From Lunularia cruciata (Eukaryota; Streptophyta; Marchantiopsida; Lunulariales; Lunulariaceae): a stretch of DNA of 64,000 nucleotides. The notes under the pieces were generated by a model. The model saw nothing but the letters and a program-made list of their open reading frames with translations, was not told the origin of the DNA and did no database searches. Positions within the stretch are counted from its first letter, which is position 1; each line of letters begins with the position of its first letter. A program made the translations under genes and the position numbers. The DNA lies in the NCBI GenBank assembly GCA_948567375.1, contig OX419760.1, positions 43,152,001 to 43,216,000 of the forward strand, written 5' to 3'. Positions 1-12,395 of this stretch are shown one piece after another.

Positions 1-1454
1 TGATTATCAATAACAAAGTTGAAATGTAGTGTAGAATTTCACAACTTGGTCTACTATATATTATTGCTTATCTATGTGTAAATTGAAAGTAATTGTAACT
101 CAATAAAATTGATACTTTCAAATCAAATTCCCTCCAACTTTGAGCTCAAAAGTGTTGAGTGAGCTCAAGAAAGTATAAATTATGAGCTCATGAGGAAGAA
201 ACCTTTTGTTAAAGGTGGATTTTAGGATAACTAAAGCAAGAGTTAGAGCTACAATACAAGAGCCATACAAGGGTCAAGTGTTTAAAACTGTGGTATTTGG
301 AGCTAAGTTAAGAGTTAAGAATGGGTCCTAGATCTGTGGACTTCATAAGAGTAGCAAGAGCGGTTGTGAGTGGCAATGAGTTTATTGTTGTGTTTGGACT
401 TGAGAGTGGAGCCAAGATTGAAGGAAGGTTGATATTTTTTGATTGTAGATATGTTCCTTTCACATCTCTTTCTAATTTTATTTTGTTCTTTATGCTTCTT
501 TTCTTTTCTCCTTTTACTCCTTATTTTTGGTCTAAAGTATTTTTTATTTTTTGTTCCATCTATTGCACATGTTTTATTCTCCATATTATTATGTTTGTAG
601 ATATCTTTGGTAGTATTTCTTACAATACATATATTTTGTTCCTTAGCATGGGGAAATAGAAATACTACCATAAGCAAGTAGTGGGAGACCTAGATGCTTA
701 TAAATGAGAGTGTATGTCATTCCTATTCCTTCTCTCCATATTCTTTTTTGTCCTTCAATCATATCTACTTAGCATAGTCAATATCCTACTTATGGCTTAT
801 TCTCTTGATCCTCTTCATGCTTTTTTCCCAATTTTCCTAGACCACATATGTATACCAAGATCTCTTGAATGACTTATTAGGCTCTATGTACTACTAGTAC
901 AAGCTTATCAGGCTCTATGTTCTACTATTACAAGCTACTATGAGCTATCTTTGTAGATGATCAAGAGAGAGATGTTTCAACTTGGACGTTATTAGCCTTG
1001 TTCTTGCAATGAATCTTACTCTTTCTAGCTCATTGGGAGTACATAAAGATATCAAGAGACCACTTCATGAAGTCATAGGTTTCTGTTAGGGGATTGGTCA
1101 ACTATAAAATATGATTATATTATACAGGCCCAAGTTGTAACCAAAAGGATCATGAAGTCGTCACTACCCATGCTCTGCCTCTAGAGTGTCATCATCTTTG
1201 TTGTTCCTTGATACCAAGTAGGTGAGTATAAACATTTAGCCCATATACTATTATCTTCAAATCCATCCTACCTCTCATCAAATTCTTTGTTTGTCTTACA
1301 AAGTCTCTATTCACCTACCATTTATGGCCTTCCTTCTTTCCTTTATAATAATCATCTAAATGAGAATCCAAATCATCCAAATAAGCTTACAAAGTCTTTC
1401 TTTGCTCATGCATTATTTTATTCCCAATATTTCTTGGTAGATGTGCCATAAGGA
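1..1454. other. AT-rich intergenic sequence
   Basis: No gene, RNA or repeat family was recognised here. The small open frames around 320-660 lie on both strands, are low in complexity beyond their first 40 residues and resemble nothing known to me. Confidence 0.5.
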
Positions 1455-2940
1455 TTGGTTTTTGAGCATATATGTGATTGTCTCTCAATAGATACACCAA
1501 ATTTTGGTATTCCTCTTCTTTTTACTTTTCTCCAATGCATTGCCTTGGGTTGCATGTTTTTTTTGTGCTTCTTGTCTCCTTGCTCTTTCAAAGTAGATAT
1601 GGAATTTTTACTCCACTATATTGGAGATGTTTTCATATATCTAGGATCATGTACTATTAATTTGTAGCTTTGATACTTCTTTTGTCCTATTTTTCTCTAC
1701 ATCAATTTGCCATGACTACCCTTGGAGGTTGTGAGCTGATCATTAGTTGCATTCAATCTTCCTTGTATCCATCACAAGGAAGATTAGATTGTCTAAGTGG
1801 ATATCTCAAATGCCTTTATTGCCAATTCTTATGTGGCTTAGTGTAAATACCAAGGGTTAGCCATATGATCTAGATGTGAAATTTGGTTTGGTAACATCTA
1901 GAATGATGTTATACATGATGTTAAAAATAGATCAGATAGAAGTATCACCAAAAGAGTACTTCTACTAATAGGGCAGAAACCGAAATAGACTTGAGAACCT
2001 TAGAACCAATAGCTAGACATATGATTTAAAGGTGAGAATTGGTTTGGTAACATCTGGAAGGATGTTACACATGATGGACTAAACAGATCAGAAAGAGGTA
2101 TCACCAAAAGGGGACTTCTACTAATAGAGTAGGAACCAAAATATGCCTGAAATCTTTGAAGGCAATTTCGGAGGCCTAAACGGATGAATTAGGCCTAAAA
2201 AAATGTGCAGATTCCCCCCCCCAACGGAGGAAAAGTTGGCCTTCCCTCCCCCCTTGCTTTGTCTCATCGAGAGCTTTCCAATGGTACCTTACTCACGTGA
2301 TTCTGAGATTCCTAAAGGAAGATTCCCTAAAAGATTCCCTCCGGTCAAAGCTTGTTTGACCAACCAGATAGGACCTAGACCAGACAGGTCACCCATCGAA
2401 GTAAGTAATCCAAGGGTGGAGCTTGCTGACATGTCACCTATCTGTGTCCCTAATCCTATGGTGGAGCTTCCTTGGAGGAGATCCTCTTTGTCTATATAAT
2501 AAAGAGAAGGTGCTCCCTTGGAGCATCGAATGTTTGAGTGTGCAATCTGTGTTTTCTCTCTTCTCTTGTCCTGGGAGTATTACACTTAGTTTTGTACTCT
2601 TTACTTAGTAAGAGATCATGTCTCCATGCTTTCTTGACATAGAGATGACTTGTATAGCCACATTACTATTGTAAGAGATTTGACACAATTGGCATCTACT
2701 AAAGGAATATACCATGGAGATCCCTTAGTTATGCCTCTATTTATCATAGCTCACTTCATTGCTTTGAGGTTGCAATTGCTCTTGCCTATTTGTCTCAATT
2801 TAGATGATACCCATATTTTGTGCCCTTTTGAGGATGTAGCTAAAGCCTTGTTTGCTTTTATCCTTTACCTAAAGAATTTGGGTAAAGGATGGGAATTTTT
2901 TATCTTAGAATTCTTTCTTGGGGAGTGAAAGGTTCTTGAA
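1455..2940 (+). mobile_element. decayed non-LTR retrotransposon (LINE), split by a solo LTR
   Basis: Broken reading frames match the LINE at 58230-60842. Near 1460-1560 the FEHICDC segment parallels YEHLRDY of that copy. Near 1615-1660 the HYIGDVFIYLG segment parallels IAIGEIFLHL. Near 1700-1740 TLGGCEL parallels TPRGCEA. After the LTR insertion, 2690-2840 reads YHGDPLVMPLF and LDDTHI, corresponding to QGDPLGGPLF and the catalytic ADDTHI. One residue before the two catalytic aspartates has changed (A to L), and all frames carry stops or shifts, so this copy is dead. It looks much older than the 58-kb copy. Its 3' limit is unclear. Confidence 0.7.
1842..2584 (+). repeat. solo LTR (family LTR-B) with 5-bp target duplication
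   Basis: A 743-bp unit starts TGTAAATACC and ends GTATTACA, with TG...CA termini. It is flanked on both sides by the 5-bp direct repeat CTTAG (1837-1841 and 2585-2589), the signature of LTR-element integration. A TATA-like CTATATAATAAAGAG lies near 2491. The first half holds two diverged tandem units of about 175 bp, each containing GGTTTGGTAACATCTGGAA-like text. The same LTR appears inverted at 50299-51042, as a fragment at 30243-30345 and in a related form at 42154-42636. No coding region remains between LTRs, so it is a solo LTR from recombination. Confidence 0.85.
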
Positions 2941-5490
2941 GTTGAAGCCATGCGTTGATTGAGATTTTACTTCACATTTAAGGAGTTTACTACATACTTT
3001 ATGTGATTGGGTTTACCATATCTAGTTCTTTTAGTGCTACTAAACAAATCTTTTTTTGATCTCCATCCAACATGCACAATATACATATTGTATGATGTGC
3101 TTTAGATGGAAAGCACATTAGAGTTCATGATCCAACATGAAGCACAATGGCATAGATCTTATGATCTACATGGTCTTATTATACTTTGAGCAACATTTAG
3201 ACTTGCTTAGTCCACCTCCTTGACATTCAAAACAAATATCGTGACTATTATAGATGGATAATGTACTCTACTTGATGTAGTGGTTGCAAAACTCCTTGCA
3301 AGCAAAGTCATTTGTACAAGCAAGCAATTAGGCAAGTGCAACAATGATCATTTCCACCAAAAGGAAAGAGTACCACTATGCACCATGGTTATCTTCAAAC
3401 GCCTTTGTACCTTTGACTATAAAGATTTTTAGGCATCTTCATCACCATTTTCATAGCTTCCTTTGAGATGCAATACAAGTTTCTCTATAGATGAGAGGAG
3501 TTAATATTGTCTCTTGATTCATACTTACCTCATATTTACAGTTGAGAGTTTTAGCCACTCTACAACATTCTCAAGATTAGGTCTTTATGATTATAAAGAC
3601 CTAATGCTTAGTAAGACCTAAAGCAGTGGTAGTAGGAGCTCCAATCATGTTTAGTGAACTCCTTCCTCATCTACCAAACATACATTGAACTACTTATATC
3701 AAAAAATTAGCAATAGGTTGCTTAGATTCTTTCCCTTTTGCTTTGCTATGCAACTAACGTTCTCATTTAATTCTTGCACTTCTTTCATTGCCTTGTACAT
3801 CTTGGTGCCTTATATTTCTTTTCCTTTTTCCTTTGGTGGACTACTTGGCTTTGTTTTCCGCTCTTGTCTTGTACATTGCTAATATCCCAAGATCACACTT
3901 ATGTTTCATTGAACTACCTTACTTTCCTTCACATATTGGAGCTATCTGTTTTGATATATTCTCTTCAATATTTTTACTTAAAATGATTTTTTTTATTCAT
4001 ATGTTTCATTTCTCTTATTCTCCATAAATTTCATATATATATGCAAGATTTTTAATGATCTATAAATTAAAGAAATTTCCACTTAGTCATTAACAAGAAG
4101 GGGAGATGACTCAAAGTTGGACTACACTATACCAATACTTTTAAATTCTTATGCCATGTGTATATTGATACTATAACCATCACTATCCTATTTATGATTT
4201 CCACCAGATGTGTGAAATAACATATTTCTTATCTATTGATTATAAGTTATTGCAAAAAAGATTTGATGTAAAAATTGATATGATTTTATTATTACAAAAT
4301 AAATAGATTTTTTTTTTATATGTAGAACATTCAACACTTTCTACAATACACTCCTTGTTATTAATCAAGAAAACTATAATCAAGGTATTCTTACTTTTAG
4401 TTTATCACATATATATCTATTTCATTTTGTATCTAAATTTTAATTCTAAATATACATGATTCAAAAATTTTTGGTTCTAGAAGAGTTAACACTTACGCTT
4501 GATGGAGTCTTCCCATCTTTCATTTATTCAACACGGTCGTCCTTCTCATCTTATGCATCATTTTAACTTTATTATGATATAGAGAAAACTTGTGATTAAA
4601 TTAGGTTTTATGTCTGTATCTATAAGTTTAAAAATAACCATGTAAAATATTTAACCAATAGGGTGTTTTGATCTATATTAGAATTTTTTGGTTTGACAAG
4701 AAATATATAATATACAATCGTAAGGAAATATCAAAAATAAATCTTTAATGTATTTAATTTCTATTTAAAATAGGTGAAATCTTGTCGTATTCTTTGCTAT
4801 GTCTTGAGTAAATCAAGGATTAGTGATCTAGGAAAACAACTAATTTAAACATCTAAATGACTTTATGATATTAGTTCTTTTAAATTAATATTAATTTTTA
4901 CCACAAGGTAACTACACTAAATGCTTGGTTTATTCATTTTAGACAAATATATTACTTGTGTTTTTTATTTTCTTTATTGTAATATTATTTACTTGAATTA
5001 TTATTTATTTCATATTTTAAGCATGATCGAAAATTAAAATTTATGATATAGTAAATTAAAAATATTTTTTTTGTAAGTTTTTACTTAATTATCAATACTT
5101 CAAAATTAAAAAATTTCATATTTGGTGAAAAATATATTATATCCCTTTACTAGACCCACATACTAATTTGACGATTTTCCTTTGTTGCGAAACGCGAGTA
5201 CTGAAACCTATAACGTTTAGAGAATATATCATTAGAGGACTAACTTTTAGAGAGAGTCAACTATATTAATAATTCATCCATTTCAGATTGAAACTTGTAT
5301 TGTCCTGCTATTGATATAACTCGATCCCACGGTTTCCGCGCGACCAGCAGGTCGCCGCGCTTAGCAACCTGTCGGCGTCCCTGATCCATCGCCTGACCTG
5401 GACGGCTATCAATTTGAACCGAAGGGAAGGTACAAGTGAGACAGGAACTTGCCACGTGTCGAATTGCATTCCTCTAGATAGTCCAAGCTA
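2941..5490. other. AT-rich sequence, no gene seen
   Basis: Mostly AT-rich single-copy-looking DNA. The first part may be the decayed 3' half of the LINE relic. A LINE-tail fragment lies near 4499-4551. Nothing else could be supported. Confidence 0.4.
4499..4551 (+). repeat. LINE 3'-tail fragment
   Basis: Contains the family tail elements CTTGATGGAGTCTTCCCATC and CACGGTCGTCCTT, shared with tails at 60800, 62340 and 9320. No convincing target duplication was found, so it may instead be the end of the relic starting at 1455. Confidence 0.6.
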
Positions 5491-5502
5491 TCCTAGCAAC
5501 TG

Positions 5503-5614
5503 TTATCGATACTATTGGGGCTTAGCCCTATTTTACTCTCTTGTCTTTTCCTCTGTACTGCTTGTTGGAGGGTCTTCCCATCCTTCTTGTTTTCACACGC
5601 GATCGCGTTTTTCG
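5503..5614 (+). mobile_element. 5'-truncated LINE tail (112 bp) with target duplication
   Basis: The insert holds TTGGGGCTTAGCCCTATTTTA, GGGTCTTCCCATCCTTC and an altered ACGCGATCGCGTTT tail, all counterparts of the LINE 3' end near 60750-60842. It is flanked by TCCTAGCAACTG (5491-5502) and TCCTAACAACTG (5615-5626), an 11/12 match. This fits target-primed reverse transcription that stopped early. It sits about 350 bp upstream of the PP2C start codon. Confidence 0.75.
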
Positions 5615-5963
5615 TCCTAACAACTGACCTGGAAAGGTTGATAAACACGTGGACATACATCTCTACGTGTTAGCATGGTATTGCGCCACCCAGGATCATT
5701 GAGTCAGCACTGTGTTTGCTGAGTGGGACTTGCTTACTGGAGATTAACGCGGCTAATTCGACTTAGAGGTGGACCAGATTTGAGTTAGCATAAAGGCATG
5801 TGCAGCGAGTAACATCGACTTGCTTAGCGAAATGCTTACACTAATTGTTCGATTCGCAGTTGGATACGAAGATTCAGTTGAAATTCGATTCCGCGCTACT
5901 TTTCCGAGCAATAGATTCGTTGCATAAGATCGAAGTGGAGCGTGTTCGAGCAATCAGGGACTT

Positions 5964-7590
5964 ATGAAGTTCGAGACGGATGTTGGCATGGAGGGGCAAG
6001 AGAAATACATGGAGACTTTGCGGCAGATGCAGGCGCATGTCCGGGAGGAGAAGAGGGCGCAGTGGAACGGAATTGACGATGCGCAATGGAGATGTGGGAG
6101 TGGGGAGAGCAAGAATCTGACACCACAGGCGCTCTTTGGTTATGCATCGCTGACGAACAGCCGGGGGCATGAGATGGAGGATTTCCATTTCGCGGAATTT
6201 CGGGAATTGAGCGATGGAAATGAAGTGGGGCTTTTTGGGATTTTTGACTCTCACCGAGGACCGCGCGTAGGTCGCGAGGTGCAACAGAGGCTGTTTGAGA
6301 ACATTCTGCATGAAGGCGGAGTGTGGACGGACCCTGCCGGGGCGACGCGCGATGGATACTTGCTTACCGATCGACAGGTTCTGGAGTCGCTTGGTAGGGA
6401 TGTGGAGCTAGGAGGAAGCACAGCAGTCACCGCAATGCTGTTCGAGCATGGGAGCCGTCTCGTAATAGCTAACGTCGGTGATTCTCGAGCCGTTCTTTGC
6501 AAAAATGGTGAGGCTGTGCAACTCTCAGTTGACCACGATCCAGGACGCCCAGTGGAGAAAGCTCAAGTTGAAATGCGAGGCGGTATCGTGGTTACCCTAC
6601 CAGGTTGGTATTCTCTGAAACTCATTGTGGGACATTCTATTATAATCTCTGTTGGAATCTATCTTTTATTTGTAAAGACTGTTTTATCCAAGATACTCCA
6701 TCTCGATCGAGTTTCTTACTTGAAAAAGATAGATGAGTATTTACAAACAAACTTCAATAGAGTTTTGGTCCGGTAAAGGGTTGAAGCACAACATAAGAGG
6801 GGCTTCTTGACGGCCAGTGGGGATGAGAGCTAAAACCGCTGCGTGTTCTAATTATCGAACATGACATGACATCACATGATATGATATCTTGAGTATGACA
6901 CACCATCTGGAGTACATACTAGAGAGCTCAGGGTATTGTAAGCTAAAAGGTTAGGCTGTCTGTGCCAGATCTTTACCGAGGATATGTATACAATCTTGAA
7001 ATGACGAATGACTTGAATCCGAGTAGCTATCTAACTAGAAACCAGCGCGACAGTGATACGTCCCGATTCTATGTGAGCGATCATATTGCCCGGTCTTTTT
7101 AACATAGGTTTGGAGAATCTGCCAAGAGGTCAAGTTCTGCTATTGCCGAGAATGTCGAGGAAGATCAAACAGTTAGTAACGACCAACAGTTACACTTGAG
7201 TTCTGGAATATTAGGCAGTGTTTGCATCAAGGAAATAGTTGATATGGGATTCGTGAATCGATCTGATTCTTGTTGCATGGCGACACTGTAGGGGATGTGC
7301 CGAGAGTCGACGGCCAGTTGGCGCTAGCCAGAGCGTTCGGAGACAAGTCGTTGAAGGATCATATGACCGCGAAACCAGATATGCGGGACATTCTGGTCGA
7401 TTTGTCATGCGAGTTTCTTATTTTGGGAAGCAATGGGCTTTGGGAGGTTACATCTAATGAGGAAGCAGTGGATTTAGTGAAGAAAGTGGTAGATCCTGCA
7501 AATGCTGCTCAACAGTTGGTTTGCCAGGCAAGGGAACGGTTCACGGACGATGACATTTCTTGTATAGTTATACGTTTTAGGGAACTATAA
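5964..7590 (+). CDS. PP2C-type Ser/Thr protein phosphatase, probably catalytically impaired
   Basis: Two exons, 5964-6603 and 7292-7590, join in frame across a GT-AG intron of 688 bp to give 312 residues. An in-frame stop at 5925 makes 5964 the first ATG. The protein follows the plant group F PP2Cs (Arabidopsis PIA1-like) closely, with EMEDFHF, GGSTAVTAML, VIANVGDSRAVLCKNGEA, GDVPRVDGQLALARAFGDKS and DDISCIVIRF in family order. The intron lies just before GDVPRVDG. Two metal-site motifs are altered. The DGHxG motif reads DSHRG, and the ASDG motif reads GSNG, replacing a metal-binding Asp with Asn. The first acidic pair (ED) and the last Asp are retained. Either the enzyme is weak, it is a pseudophosphatase, or the gene is beginning to decay; the open frame and good splice sites argue it is still expressed. 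Confidence 0.9.
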
Positions 7591-8535
7591 ATATTACTCA
7601 TGTGAATGTTACCCATGTTTATGGTGGTTTGGATTTAGCCCTTGACACTGAAGTCTTTGAATAGTTATTGTACAGTTCATACGGATCAAATGTTACTGTT
7701 ATCCGACATTATTCTTTCAATTTGAAAACAGTAACACTTTGCCAGCATCATAGTACTTCCGGATTGCGTTATGATATATCCACTTGTAAGTATCAGCTAA
7801 TTGGCTGCATGTAAACATCGTAGGCTTCTATGCTGTCAACTTTCTGGTCCATCTCACTTTCGGAGTACTTGAGACCTTAGTTTTATTCATAGTGGCTTTT
7901 CCCCTTGTACACCAGCTCTCAGCCAGCCGAGAGTGGGTAGTACACATACCTAAGGTTTGCCAAGATGGGATGATTTGCCTGATTTCATGCTAATGACCCC
8001 GTCTTGGCTTCAAGCCTTCGGAGCTAGTGAATCCTTAAGCCCAATATAAGCGTACAACTGATCCCGTACTGTGCAAGTTTGCGAACGAAATTGTTTGCGC
8101 AAATAGTCAAATCATAAATAATCAGCACTTATTCAAGTAAGCGATTCAAAGTACCAAGCCCCTTCAGCCGAAAAAGATAGTTTCATCATAAACATATCCA
8201 TCTTGTGTACTCGACAGTAGTCATGAAATTTTAAAAGGTCATCTACTTACTGTGACCGGAATATCCCAGCAAATTCCATGACATGGGCAGCAATAAATAA
8301 ACATGGTCTAGATAGCCAGTGAAACGTCATTCCATGACTCTCAGTTACGCTGAAAGTCCCTTAAATTTGATCACTAATACCGGCCTTTTCCTTATGGCTA
8401 TCGTATCTAATTTAAATCCATCAATATAAATGTCAACAGCATGACAGTATGTCTTTCGACCACCCGAGTGTAATCAGCGATCAGGTCTTCATATCGGTCA
8501 GGTTGTACTGATCATCATTTGCAGTTTCCAAGTGC
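7591..8535. other. downstream flank of the PP2C gene
   Basis: Probably the PP2C 3' UTR followed by intergenic DNA. No second gene or repeat was recognised. Confidence 0.4.
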
Positions 8536-8574
8536 AAATGTGTCTTCGTGTTTTCTACGCGGTCGCCCTCTTTC
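8536..8574 (+). mobile_element. very short LINE-tail insertion
   Basis: About 36-39 bp ending GTTTTCTACGCGGTCGCCCT, the extreme 3' tail of the LINE family. It is flanked by CCAAGTGC at 8528-8535 and 8575-8582, within a longer near match TTTCCAAGTGC / TTTCCCAAGTGC. The size and flank suggest a micro-insertion of the tail alone. Confidence 0.55.
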
Positions 8575-8582
8575 CCAAGTGC

Positions 8583-9209
8583 TTGACGTTATTGTAACTC
8601 CTGGATGCCTCCGACAGATTTCACTTTGCGTCCAACGAGGGGTTTACTTTGCATCCGCGGAGACCTGACCGCTGATTACACTCGGGTCGTTGAAAGTCAT
8701 ACTGTCATGCTAAATGTAAACAAACTTAAACATAAGATTTGGTGGCCAGACGTTGAAGAAAGGAGGTTGCTGTCTAGAAGATTTGCAGCCAACAGGTTTC
8801 TTTGGGCCATTTGTCTCATTACCAACTGTCTATTCTCTTATTGCAGCATCCACATTTTGATGAAGAAATATGTTTCGATCATAAATCCGATTACGCCTTG
8901 AATGCACAGGTAATGTGTTGTCACCAGAAAGAAATTCTCAAGTTTCTTACAAAAGCACTTGGCAATTATCACTATATAATATGACTTCAACAATCTCCTC
9001 TACGCACTCATAAATTTTCAACTACTAACAATCATCTATTCAAAGGCATTAGTACTTGCTACGAGATACAAGTTAGGCAGTTCAAGGTAAATTTTTTCAT
9101 TATTAGATTTCCAAAAGAGACAAAGATAGATGACATTCAAGTAATTGTGTTCCAACGCTACATGCAGCTAGTCAGTATTGCATTGGAGTTCTCATGTTAA
9201 GGTGGTTTC
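8583..9209. other. intergenic sequence with an unrecognised 98-residue frame
   Basis: A plus-strand frame at 8605-8901 encodes 98 residues with no family resemblance. It is probably fortuitous. Confidence 0.35.
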
Positions 9210-9220
9210 CTCTTATGCAG

Positions 9221-9342
9221 CTTAGCCCCATTTCGGGGCTAAGCATAAAATTGGTGCTTAGCACTATTTTACCTTTTTTATCTCTCCCATGTACGGCTTG
9301 ATGGGGTACATTCTTCATTTTTTCTACGCGCCCGTCTTTCTT
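9221..9342 (+). mobile_element. 5'-truncated LINE tail (122 bp) with target duplication
   Basis: The insert ends GTACGGCTTGATGGGG...TTTCTACGCGCCCGTCTTT, the LINE 3' tail. It is bounded by perfect 11-bp repeats CTCTTATGCAG at 9210-9220 and 9343-9353. Its 5' end is a palindrome, CTTAGCCCC and GGGGCTAAG around a 5-nt loop (9221-9243), probably from fold-back priming or template jumping at the TTAGCCC segment of the tail. Confidence 0.8.
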
Positions 9343-9353
9343 CTCTTATGCAG

Positions 9354-11932
9354 GTTGATCCTCAATTGAAGAAAAGGAGAGAGAATGCACAACAGAAGAT
9401 AGATTGCATGTTGTGTTAGGTTGCAAAATTTTGCTTTATCAAACGTGGACAATTAGACAAAGACGACAAAGAGTCTGTTATTAAAAGAGAGAATATAGAA
9501 TATCTAAATCTTCTTATTGATATTAGAAGAGCGGGACAAGCTTTAAGAAATAAAGTATGAAACTTTTGCTTGGATTTCAATAGAGCTTCAAAAGGAATTT
9601 ATAGAGATTATGCCGTCATAGTATAGGGTTTCTAACATAAACCTTCAATTTTATGCTTGTTTCTTTTCATTCAAATAAAGTCATGAATCTGAAAGAAGAA
9701 ATCTTCTGTGTTTTGTTGATTTTTCCTAAATTATTGCACAATCTCTCACATCAGAAATAACTATTCTAATTTTAGTACATCATAACATAAGGCGGTTTAT
9801 TCAAATGAGTGGAATTGTTTTAAAAGTATATTCATCTATAAAAATTTAGTCAAATAGAATGCACTCTTTTGTAATGTATGTTATTTGCTTCATCTCATAC
9901 ACTTTTTAAACAACAAGAAAACTAAAATACAAAAAACAAAACAATTTAAGATTCAAATAACATTAAGAAAGATTCAAGACTCTAACAACCTCTCCTCAAG
10001 CAATACAAATCCTAACTCCTAGAATTACCTTACGCTTCTAGCACTTATAAATTGATAGTTTCCTTACTTACCTTATAATTGTGGAATTTTATTAAAATGC
10101 AAGTCCAAATAAACGTTTAGAATAGTCATTCTAGAGGTTTAAGTGGAATACTAAGTCTGAAATTTTAGGTAGCAATACCTTATGACATGTTTCATAAAAA
10201 TGAAACTTAAAGATTCTAGTCTAGCCTTACAAAACTTATAGAATTGCTTTGTAAGGGAAATTCTAGCTTGTAATCCTAAACCGCTTACATAATTTGAACT
10301 ATTAGAAAATTCCACTTAAACCTCATGATTCATCGTGTAAAGACAATTACTACCTCAGACACACAAAAAGTTCCTTTACAAGGTGATTATATATATAACC
10401 GCTATGTGAAGTTGATTCTAGCCTTGTATACTTAATTTGAGATATGTACTTGTAAAGGAATATGAGATATGTACTTGTTGTATATAGTAAACCAAATCTT
10501 AGACAAAACGTTATGATAAACTCCTAAATGTAAAGCTGAAGCCCTTAATCAAATGGGAAGCATGGAGCAAAGTTCCAAAGTTTTTCCTTCCATAAGAAAG
10601 AATCATAGCTTTATCAAGTTCAAGCACATTAACTTCTATGTTGGTAAGGATATGAGTGTACCTATACTCACTAGATTTGCTTGAATCTCCCTAAAGTCTA
10701 AATATAAAAAGTTGTGAAAGTAAGGAGTGTTGTGCAAACAAGACCATGCAAAGACATAATTAGAAATTATAATTGCTTGAATCTATTGTTGTACTAGGTG
10801 TAAAAAGAAATGTGCACCCATGGTATAAGAACCATTTTGCTAATATAGGGAGCCATCCATGCATATGATCCTAAAAAAGCTACTAGTGCAATAGCTTTTT
10901 TGCTCCTAGACCAGTCTCTTAGTATCCTAATGCACTCCCGATAGCTAAGAGTAAGATCCACTAAAAGAATAGAGCTAATAAGATACGAGTTGGAAAGCTA
11001 TTGGTGTAAGTAGCTTATTCCTCTTTGTTTACTATCAACTCTTTGAGTCCAAATCCATACCTCTTCTCTCTATCATAAAACTTCATTATGATCATCACCA
11101 CCAACTTCAAAATATCAATAATTTCCACTTACAATTTAACAATGATTGCACCTTTGCCAATAGCTATCCATTCTTATGCTCATCCTCCTTCCTCTCTCCT
11201 TTGCATGGAATTTCTCATTTTTGAGAAGAAAGCTTAAAGTCTATTTGTTACTATACTGCATTCTAACATTAACAACTCCTCTACCAAAATCCAACCAAAC
11301 CTTCTCAAATATTATAACTCAACCAATTCTTAAAAATTTTGTCCACCTCCTTAGCATGTTGAGCTTAAACATTGCTATAAGCTACCAACTTTAATGTTGT
11401 GAGACATGCAAAATTTACTTCACCTTTATGTTTTGAAGAACATGAAGACTCAAAAGCAAAGGCAAAAGAAGAAGAAAGAGACAATATTAAACCACTAACT
11501 TGAAAGGACTATATGTTGAGCCACTCAATGTATAATTGAGAAGCATTGATTATTATGAAGTATGTATGAAAAGGTGTTGTATTGTGCTATTATTGAAGAA
11601 GGAGATTATTAAGCAAAACACTAAATCTCCTACTCCATTGTCAAATAATCACCAAGATTTATCAAACAATCAAAGTACAGTTAATCCAGTTCATCAAACA
11701 ATCACTTTTCTCTTGATCTTGCCCACCATGTTTGATGCAAGTTCCAACCTTGTCCAAGCTTCATCTCATAGTTTCCATCCTATTCATTCTCAAAAGCTCA
11801 AATCAAAATTTTGAGTTTTTTTAGATACTTTGGAATACCGTTATGAACCTCATAGGTTTTCAAATCAAAGATATAGCATGTACTAGGTGTTGTAAATTTT
11901 GGATTAAATAGTATTGTAACCCATCACCTCTA
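9354..11932. other. AT-rich sequence without recognised genes
   Basis: Low-GC DNA. Small frames at 11176-11394 and 11536-11814 have no recognisable similarity or splice-linked partners. Confidence 0.4.
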
Positions 11933-12186
11933 TTCCAAATCTCATTTACTTCAAATCAAAATCCTACTTGATATCACCAATGTTACCTTGATCTAGCCTT
12001 ACTTCCATGGTTGGTGCAACACATCCTTGTTTGAACAAAGAGATCCAATAGAAAAGTCTGTTCCAAATCTCAATTACTTCAAATCAAAGTCCTACTTGAT
12101 ACAACCAATTTTACCTTGATCTAGCCTTACTTCCATGGTTGGTGCAACACATCCTTGTTTGAAATAAGAGATCCAATAGAAAAAAT
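11933..12186. repeat. tandem duplication, period 128 bp
   Basis: Two copies begin TTCCAAATCTCA at 11933 and 12061. They share ACTTCAAATCAAA, CCTTGATCTAGCCTTACTTC and AGATCCAATAGAAAA with few differences, so the duplication is fairly recent. Confidence 0.9.
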
Positions 12187-12363
12187 CAAGACCTAATAAG
12201 AATTGTTACTTTGCTTATCCATTGTAATATTCCAATCTCAAGTAGACCTAGCAAAGGAACACAATAGATAAAGTAAGAGCATATAAGATATATGATATGT
12301 TTCTCCATTCACATTGACCTAGCAAAAGATGTATTGTTGAATCAAATGAAGGAAACATATGCC

Positions 12364-12395
12364 ATAAACCTACCATGTTGATATGGTAGGTTTAT
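12364..12395. repeat. perfect 13-bp inverted repeat
   Basis: ATAAACCTACCAT (12364-12376) and its reverse complement (12383-12395) flank a 6-nt loop. No T-run terminator or known RNA context is present. Confidence 0.8.

Noticed and set aside
5874-6502. Minus-strand frames of 145 and 83 residues
   Set aside because: They are antisense shadows of the PP2C exon 1, which matches a well-known family in the other direction.
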